Below, in pieces: positions 56,901 to 64,000 of a stretch of 64,000 nt of DNA. The translations under genes were made by a program, and so were the position numbers. How positions within the stretch are numbered: position 1 is the stretch's first letter; every line of letters begins with the position of its first letter. The notes beneath the pieces were generated by a model. It did not search any database. It saw only the letters and a program-made list of their open reading frames with translations, and was not told the origin of the DNA. This DNA comes from Warburgia ugandensis (lineage: Eukaryota > Streptophyta > Magnoliopsida > Canellales > Canellaceae), in contig CP141128.1 of the NCBI GenBank assembly GCA_035236585.1, positions 33,524,684-33,588,683 on the forward strand, given 5' to 3'.

Positions 56901-58350
56901 CAATTGGTCCCACTACTTGTGCAAAGTCTAGTCTTGTGATACCATGAAAAACACAAGGCTTACTACAACCTATGAATATGGTACTTGAGACATGTCTACC
57001 TTCTCTGCTTCTGTGCTAGGTGATTGTGCAATAACTTGATATGTGTAGGAAATGGAGTATCTTCAGTAGCTTAGCATTCCACTCAATGAAATGACACAAA
57101 CTTCTCTATATAACTCTTCTAAGTCTATTAGATTTTTCTACCATTTCTTTCTCAAAGTATCTTCATCCCAATAATTTGATTTGTGGAATCCAAATTTATC
57201 ACTTAGAATTCCCTAACTGAATGAGTTTTAAGTGTTGAAATATGCAATTTACTATTTCCTATAATAATCATGTTATCTACATACAATATTAAGATGATAA
57301 ACAATTGTTACCATAATCATACTAGTAAGAAAAATTGTTAGCTTACATATGCAAAAACCCAAACTCACAATGATATAGCCAAATATCTTATACCAACACC
57401 TCGGCACCTACTTTAAACCATAAAGCAATTTGTTTAGTAGAAAAGCCATATTTCTTTCACTTTCTTGAACATAACATTCAAGTTGTGTTATTTAAATTTC
57501 TTCTTTGAGCACCCCATGCAAAAAATCATTTTAACATCCAACTATTCTAACTCTAAATCAAGAATAGTTGCAATTGTTAGCACATATATGAAAGTGGTCA
57601 TGTAAAAAATAGGAGAAAAGTTTTCATTGAGATTCATACTTGCTTTTTGTTCACATCCTTTCACCACCAGACATGCTTTACATCTTTCAATGTTTTTATT
57701 AGAGTTCCTCTTTAACTTGTACATCCTCTTACAACCAATAGCGTTATGTCCTTTTGATAACTTGACCACATCTTATGCTTCATTTTTATACAAGGATTTC
57801 ATCTCTTCCTTCATGGAATTTCTCTAGTGCTAGAATTAACTATCCCAGAAGCCTATTTAATAAGAAGTTGGCTCAAATTGTTGTGAAAGACATTTAAGCA
57901 CTAACTACATTGGCTTGTTAGAGAGTCATGACATAGTCTTTGAATTTAATAGGAGGTTTGATAATTCTTTTGGGCTTACTTATATTGGTTTGGGCTTGAG
58001 CAATTGAGGACTCTTCATGATGCAATTCATCCTTTACATGTTCATCATGTTCACTATCAAGTTTATCTTCTTGGTCACTCTTATGGTGATTTTCAGTAAC
58101 ACCAAATTGTTTTTCAAGTTCAAATTCAATCATTTTAGTCTTTAGCTTTCCATCATTTTCGTGCATGGAATTTCATTCAAAATTACATCTCAACTAACAA
58201 CAATCCTAAGGGTGGTAGGATCCCACAATTTGTACCCCTTTGTTTCACTTTAACTATTAAGAAAAGTAAATCTTTTAGAATCCATATCTAACTTGGTGCC
58301 TTTTTATTTAGGAACCTCTTACAAACATGTTTCCTAATAGGAGAAAGTTC
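56291..58350 (-). pseudogene. Copia pol relic: integrase end, RT, RNase H
   Basis: Minus strand, from 58350 down. First come KGYKLWDPTTLRIVVS (about 58200-58240), then an acidic/proline linker ending PPIKFKDYVMTL (57918-58166), then RT: AIGCKRMYKLKRN, IERCKACLVVKGCEQK and NFSPIFYMTTF (57542-57769). ILILYVDNM (about 57260) is the YVDD box with its second Asp replaced by Asn. RNase H-like blocks lie near 56600-56780. The replaced catalytic Asp and many stops make it inactive. Confidence 0.87.
56872..56900. repeat. (AT)n microsatellite
   Basis: About 14 AT units inside the copia RNase H relic. Confidence 0.9.
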
Positions 58351-58379
58351 TTCTCTCTATTTCTTATGGCTTAATCTTT

Positions 58380-58756
58380 CTTAAGAATTAGGTTTTCCTC
58401 TTAATATATATATATGAAGGTAGTGGAGAGAATTAAGGGATTGCTGTATTTTGGGTTTTTGTTGGCGGGTCATAGTTTTGGAGAAAATTATAGTGAGAGA
58501 CAAGGGGTGGGAGATCAAGAGAGTGAAGGCTAGAGAACTTTGTGTTTGTGCCATTTGATTATGGATTTTTTGGATTTTGTATCTCTTTTAATCATGGTAT
58601 TCTATAGTATTAGTGAAGACTATTTCATGTTGCATTGTAGAATAGGCATATTGTGGAACCAAGTAAGTCTTATCTTTCTAATTGTGCATGTGTTATGCTT
58701 GTTCGATCATCATTTTCTCTTCACTTTTACATCCTAATTTTGTGTTTATCTTAACA
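58380..58756 (+). repeat. 5' LTR (part) of plus-strand copia
   Basis: It ends CTTAACA at 58756, followed by a primer-site-like sequence. It differs from the minus copia LTR at 55735-56275, so the two copia pieces belong to different families. The left limit is not defined. Confidence 0.5.
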
Positions 58757-58759
58757 AAT

Positions 58760-58771
58760 TGGTATTAAATC
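58760..58771 (+). other. Degenerate primer-binding site, plus-strand copia
   Basis: TGGTATTAAATC, three or so changes from TGGTATCAGAGC, placed three bases after the LTR end. Confidence 0.6.
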
Positions 58772-58819
58772 CTTGGTTGGGGTTTAAGATGGTTTAAAAG
58801 ATTTTGAAGGTTTTGAACA

Positions 58820-60150
58820 CAAAGATCAAGGTAGAGAGATTTGAAAGGAAGCAAAATTTTAGGTTGTGGTAGATAAGAGTTTGTGCTCTATTAGTATAGC
58901 AAGGATTGTACAATATTTTGCAAGAAAAGATTAAGTATGCTATAGGGATGGCAGATGAAGAAGCTAAACAATTGTATATGAAGGCACTGACTATGATTTA
59001 GTTGTATTTAGATAATGAAGTTCTCTACAATGTTGTTAGTGGACAGACGATAGCTAGCCTACGGTTAAAGCTAGAAAGTCTATATATGGAAAATTCTCTC
59101 CAACATCATCTATTATTGAAATCACAACTCTATACCTATGGATGAAGGAAGGTATGCTTATCAATGATCAACTTAATTAATTAATCAAATTGCCTCTAAA
59201 TTGCTCAATGTTGATGTTAATATGGATGATAAAGATAAAGCCTTAATTCTGTTATACTCTCTCCCTTCCTTATATGAGCATCTTGTTATAACTTTGCAAT
59301 ATAGGAATGACACTATTTTAGTATATAATGTTATAGCAACCCCTGTCTAGAACACCTTACGAAAAATGGTTTGTGTTAATGAATACTTGGAAAAAGGTTT
59401 GGTGATGAAGGGAAGGACAAAGGAAAAAGGCTAGAGATGAAGCTAGATCTAAGTTTGCACCAAAGAAGAAAGTTGAATGTTATTATTGTTATAAGACTGG
59501 GCACATAAAAAATGTCTAAAATTTAAAGATAGAGATTAGAAAAAGGAAAGGTCATTGATTATTGTTATTGTTAAGGAATATATTTTAGAAGATAATGGGG
59601 ATGTGTTTTCTAGAGTTGTTATTCATGAGCGCCTGCATGGGAATGGATTCTAAATTCTAATTTCTCCTATCAAATGTGTCCTAATCAAAACTAGTTTTCC
59701 ACTTGCAAGTATATTAATAATAGTATAGTGTTGACAATAAATAATAGGCCTTGTAAAGTTGTTGGAATAGGGATAGTAAAATTAAGATGCATAATGGGAA
59801 TATTAGAACTTTGGCATATGTTAAACATGTTTTGAATTTGAAGAAGAATATATTATCTTCCATTGAAGGTAGAGTTATGACAAATTTTGAGGGAGCAATA
59901 CTTGTTTGGAAACAAAAGAAGGTTGCAAATCTCTACATTTTATTAGCAAGCACAGCTATTCGTGTAGCAACTATGTCATCATATGAGAATCATGATCTAG
60001 TATTGGAACTATTCTAGCATATGAGTGTAGGATATTGGCTTATGAGTGTCAGATACATAAGTGACTTAGGCATGAGAAAATTTAGCAGGCAGGATTTGCT
60101 ATAGAATTAGTAAATTGAAAAGCTGTATTTTTGTGAACATTGTATGTTCA
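58820..60150 (+). pseudogene. Copia gag, protease and pre-integrase relic
   Basis: Plus-strand blocks in order: gag LKLESLYMENSLQHHLLLK (about 59060-59125); a zinc knuckle CYYCYKTGH (59479-59505) after which a one-base loss in an A-run shifts the frame and removes the last cysteine; pre-integrase MHNGNIRTLAYVKHVLNLKK and KKVANLYIL (59787-60017); and a second zinc-type motif FCEHCMFSK (about 60128-60152). It stops at 60155, where another LTR end begins. The integrase core and the rest of pol are not present on this side. Confidence 0.87.
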
Positions 60151-60155
60151 GTAAG

Positions 60156-61100
60156 TGTGATGACCTAGGTTTTGAGAAATAGATTTTTATAAAACAATTT
60201 TTGGAGATGTCAAAGTACCCTTGAAAATTTTCTTTTTCAAAAAAAACATTTGTGGATATACCATCACATACTTATTTTACCAAAACCACTTCTTTAAAAT
60301 CTAGGTGTCCCTATCATAACACTCCTTATACATTCAAAGTAAAGCATACAATAAGAGCACATTTTAGGATCCACTATCACAATCATAAATCAAATAATAA
60401 TCCCATAAAAGTTCCACACACAATAACCAATGTTATTACATGTCCATCAACAAATAACTTAAATAAATATTCAGTGTCTAAGTTCTACTAATTAAATAAA
60501 TAATTGCATTGCTCTGCCATATATTTCTTAATGCCTCTAATCTTTTATGACTCTTATATCATCCAAACTATGCAAAATTCTAGAATCCTCGCTTGAAAAA
60601 TGTTGTATGGGTGAGTATGAGTACTCTGTGGATAAATTCCTAAACTAGGTTTGGAAACCTGGGCATTCAAGTGTCATCTCATGAACAATGTATTTTATGG
60701 AACTATATCAACTATAAGAATTCTAAACTTATAGCATATAGTTCATTACTCATAAATAATGCCAAAAGTGAATGAACATATCCAATAAGTTCACATATTG
60801 AGATAACTGATAACATATTGAACATAATGGCAACATCCTACCACAAGTCATATAAACAATGGTCCAACCCCTTGAGGATGACCAAAATGCATACCATGTC
60901 CAAAGCTCAAAGGTTACTATACACATAGTGAATAACATCAACCATTTGCGCTTATTTGGAGATACCAACTGACTAAATTGTGCTCATAGGGGGGTAGATC
61001 TAATAGGAAATAGTTAGTCAAACCATGACACATACTTCTCAGAAGGGGTCTATACATCATAGTTGGTAACCTATTCAGAGTTTAGGGGCCAATTTGAACC
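60156..61100 (-). repeat. Minus-strand LTR end, right limit unknown
   Basis: The minus-strand terminus CCTAGGTCATCACA at 60156, with GTAAG (60151-60155) as the visible flank, cuts the copia gag-pol. Like the ends at 28416 and 52630 it starts with a CAAAA/TTTTATAAAA stretch and a second GACACC-like word about 145 nt in (60300). No start terminus followed by GTAAG was found up to 64000, so the element is rearranged or continues beyond the window. Confidence 0.55.
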
Positions 61101-61107
61101 CTCCTAG

Positions 61108-61138
61108 CATAGGGCATAGGGTATAGGGTATAGGGTAT
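61108..61138. repeat. Short 7-bp tandem repeat (TAGGGTA)n
   Basis: Four to five units of TAGGGCA/TAGGGTA. It resembles, but is not, the plant telomere unit TTTAGGG. Confidence 0.85.
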
Positions 61139-63719
61139 AATAGTCTTCCCACGACTAACTCTTATCGCTAAAATAGCTTAGGACCTTAATTCCATATAAA
61201 ATATCTAATAGAATAGGGTCCATGATAAGTGTTTAATTTTGCATAAAAATCACCCAATTAGTTACCCATGTGTTACAACTTATAGGGGTAATTAGGTTTT
61301 TAGACCAAAATTCATACCACATGCATTTTGGACCTAATAATCCAAAAGTTTGTTATTTTATAGGTCCAGAAGCTAGTCCAAGGTAAGTAAGTGATTAATC
61401 ATGTTTTTCTAGGATTTAATTAGGATTTTTTACTCTCTGTTGGAAGTAAGATAGTGATCCAATGGTCGAGATCAATTGGGATGAAATTGAAGTTCAAGAT
61501 CAAAAGATCAAGTCAAAGCCTCAAAATCATCACTTCAACATAAACGAAAGGTCAAGATCATTATGGCTAAATTTGACCTATGAAGTAAGCCATGCATTCC
61601 CAGCACCTTTGCATGGAAGCCACTTAAGCCACCTTAGCCATATAAGCCATGAAAGAAGGTGCCAAGCTAAGCAATTTAAGCTAAACCATACAAGCTGCTC
61701 AAGCCAAGGTTTGAAGGAAATAAAACAAGCCAAGGAAGCTTCCTAAGCTAGCCATGAAGTGTAGCCAATGGACTCTTCAAAGTCAACCATCTAAGCTATC
61801 AAGCTAAGCTAAATGGAAGGTTAGAATTGGAGGAGATTCAAGAGATTTATCCATGAGATATTTTGAAGATAATTAAGGGAAAATCTATTAAAATAAGATG
61901 GCATATGGACCAATTTTATCAATTTTTAGTGTTTTTCTCACTTTCCCCCACTTTTTCCATAATTTCCACCTCACCCTTGAGATGCACTATGAATTTCAAA
62001 ATCTCTATCTCAATCCACCTCTAAGGAAACTTCCCAACCAACCAAATTTCTCCACCTAACACCCTCCACCTCTTTCCTAATCAAACCCCACTCACTTCCC
62101 TAAAATAACAAGCATTCAATGACTTTAAGAAGGGGGGAGACACTCCTTCCTAAGAGGTGGGGTCTCCCACCTACTCCACTCGTTATGGCTACCAACGCCC
62201 TTCCCCACTTTCCTATTTGATGTCTACTCTTTTGCCCCATCATAGCCATTCAATTTGACACTCTTTAATCCCCACCATATCTTAGTATTAGGTTACCTTA
62301 GGAAAAATAGGACAAGTCCTATAAAACTAGCCCAAAACTTAAGCAAAACACTCTTTTTTGTCACTTAGGAAAAGACGTCTCCTCCATAGGAAGGAGACGC
62401 CCACTTCCTTCAAGCCTACTTTTCTCCTTTTGCTAGTTGTTTTGTGAAGTCTTTGGGTGCTGCCACTTCCTTCCAAGTTTTATACTTCTTTCTCAAGTGT
62501 TCAACTTAGGATTTGTGGGGTTTTGATTCATCTTTGAAGATTGGTTAGCCTTTGCTAAAATTTACTTCTTTTCATATTAGTTTGCCTTATTTTTTCCATT
62601 AGCTTCCCTAGATTTTAAACTAAGATGCAAGGCTGGTTATCCCTTGGAGTGACAGCCAAGGGAAGTCATCTTGAATCTAGTTTTGTTCTTTATCTTTCAT
62701 TGCATCTTTATTCTCTTTCAGCCCTCTTGATTTTCTAGCTTTGGTTGCTTATGTTCCATTGGATTGTTGCCTTAGTTTTGCATAGGATTTTCCTTTGATT
62801 TCAAGAATACTTGTTCATGAGTGAATGTTGGAAAAATTGAAGAAGAATTTGGCTTGTAATTAAGGATTGATTGAGATTAAGTGAACATCATTGTAATAGC
62901 ATTTAAGTTTCAAATTTGGACTACATGTATGGAGTGTTATGTTGATGAATTTTTGGGTGAGATTCAATGAGATTAGTTGGAATTTTTAATTGATGTTTGT
63001 GTCCAATATTTAATTAGCTTTGTTCTTGAATATTTGAATGCATCAGAAGTGATTAGTTTCGTGTTTTATATGACCTATTCATTGAATGTTTCAATAACCT
63101 TACTGCTGAAATTTCTTTGCATGAATGGTGTATGTTAATTTCCAGCACCATATAATCTTGTTCACTTGATTTTTCAAGATCTCAATTAGATTGTTAAATA
63201 GCTTAGTTAATGTTAGAAATATATTGCATGCTTAGTTTTCCAAAGTAGTTGATTAAACCCACTCCTATCCAATGAATCATGCATGCCATTCAGTGGTTAC
63301 GTGTATGTTAATTGAGTAGTTTGCCTTTCATTGTTTTTAGTAATTGCTTTCATTTATTTTTCTAGTTTTGTTATAATTAGATTCCATTATTTTGCATCTT
63401 AGTTATTTGGAAAGTAATAAAATTTGTCATATTTGTTAAAATAGTTGATTTGGTTTCTTACTTTTCACAGTTTTGCATGATAAGAAAAGTAGTTGTTAAA
63501 GCATGTTTCCCTTAAATTAGTTGTTAATTTCACGTTTAGGAAAGTTGATAAATTGCATTTTAGGAAAGTCATAAAATTAGAAGTTTTTAATTTAGGAAAG
63601 TGTTAATTTTAGAAAGTCCATGCTAATTTTGCTTAGTTTTCAGTTTCATGTTTTAATTTTCATTCTTAGTTTAGGATAAAAATCACTTAAATTTTGGCTA
63701 GGTTAGATAGCTTAAAATA
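61139..63719. other. Unassigned, no gene seen
   Basis: 61560-61830 is rich in irregular AAGCCA/AAGCTA words; the 94-aa frame there is low-complexity and not called. 62100-62420 has GGAGACGCC-like inverted words. 62500-63700 is T-rich and LTR-like without termini. Confidence 0.4.
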
Positions 63720-63830
63720 GGGACCACTAGCATCACATTAGTTCAACTCTTCATGGGATTGACCTCACCAGTGTACTATGTTGCAAATGATTAGTGCACT
63801 TGTGAGTTTTATTTAAAACAACAACAGTCT
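63720..63830 (+). repeat. Possible Tat/Athila-type gypsy LTR relic
   Basis: GGGATTGACCTCACCAG, TGTACTATGTTGCAAATGA and GTGCACTTGTGAG occur in the order usual near the end of Tat/Athila lineage LTRs. There is no terminus, primer site or coding support in the window. Confidence 0.35.
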
Positions 63831-64000
63831 ACACATAAACATATATCACATAACTAACCCATATAGGGTCTACAAAATAAGCATCATATAACATGATCAT
63901 ATTCATTTAGATATCATCTTATTGCATAACTTAGTGCAACTAGAGTCAATAGAATTAACTAATCTCATAAGCATATTATAAATGCTTCGCACATCATAGA

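Noticed and set aside
61108..61138. Interstitial telomere
   Set aside because: The unit is TAGGGTA, not TTTAGGG, and there are only four to five units.
61462..61746. 94-aa plus-strand frame with His/Ser/Lys-rich repeats
   Set aside because: Derived from irregular AAGCCA/AAGCTA repeats; no start context, promoter or family match.

Overview
This window reads as nuclear DNA of a flowering plant: AT-rich, gene-poor and built mostly of nested, decayed retrotransposons. The plant assignment rests on LTR elements primed by initiator-Met tRNA (TGGTATCAGAGC), plant-type copia and L1-like LINE relics, and one intact gene of the plant-specific DUF538 family. The species cannot be fixed from the sequence. 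No rRNA, tRNA, CRISPR array or prokaryote-type operon was seen.

Layout. (a) 1-17,692: a minus-strand copia element (pol 2480-4506, gag-protease 16781-17692) split by two insertion events. Two nested minus-strand LTR pieces (1-2474) interrupt its reverse transcriptase. A 12.3-kb complex (4507-16775) interrupts its protease. That complex is a head-to-head pair of LTRs around a large palindrome, and it was itself invaded by long-LTR element 1 (4754-13049). (b) 17,700-24,580: a low-copy island holding the only convincing gene, a minus-strand DUF538 protein (20310-20738), a GC-rich CT-rich tract, and long (AT)n and (AG)n microsatellites. (c) 24,586-54,300: one minus-strand LINE scattered over 30 kb in five pieces by four insertions. 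These are a solo LTR (25109-27684, duplication TTATA), a minus-strand LTR element (28416-42672, TCTTT) that hosts long-LTR element 2 (29026-38309, ACTAT), long-LTR element 3 (43601-52315, TGACT), and a 1.36-kb foldback-ended element (52630-53986, ATAAG). (d) 54,300-64,000: a minus-strand copia (3' LTR, RNase H, RT, integrase end), a plus-strand copia (LTR, gag, pre-integrase) cut by another minus-strand LTR end at 60156 (GTAAG on the visible side), then unassigned repeat-like DNA.

Elements 1, 2 and 3 form the central theme. Each has LTRs of 2.3-3.0 kb flanking a homologous internal region of about 3.3-3.4 kb with a good primer-binding site and polypurine tract but no coding capacity. They resemble LARDs (large retrotransposon derivatives) that must be mobilised by an autonomous gypsy-type partner not seen here. 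Their LTRs are modular: elements 1 and 2 share one U3 type, element 3 and the solo LTR share another, and all share the distal half. Several short inverted repeats are kept across copies whose flanks have diverged, including one whose stem differs in paired fashion between the two U3 types. Splice-site-like words are also kept. These are the most promising unexplained signals in the window.

Target-site duplications let the insertions be ordered: LINE and copia scaffolds first, then the minus-strand LTR group, then the three long-LTR elements. All element boundaries come from reading the sequence by eye. Extents marked approximate have no visible terminus.
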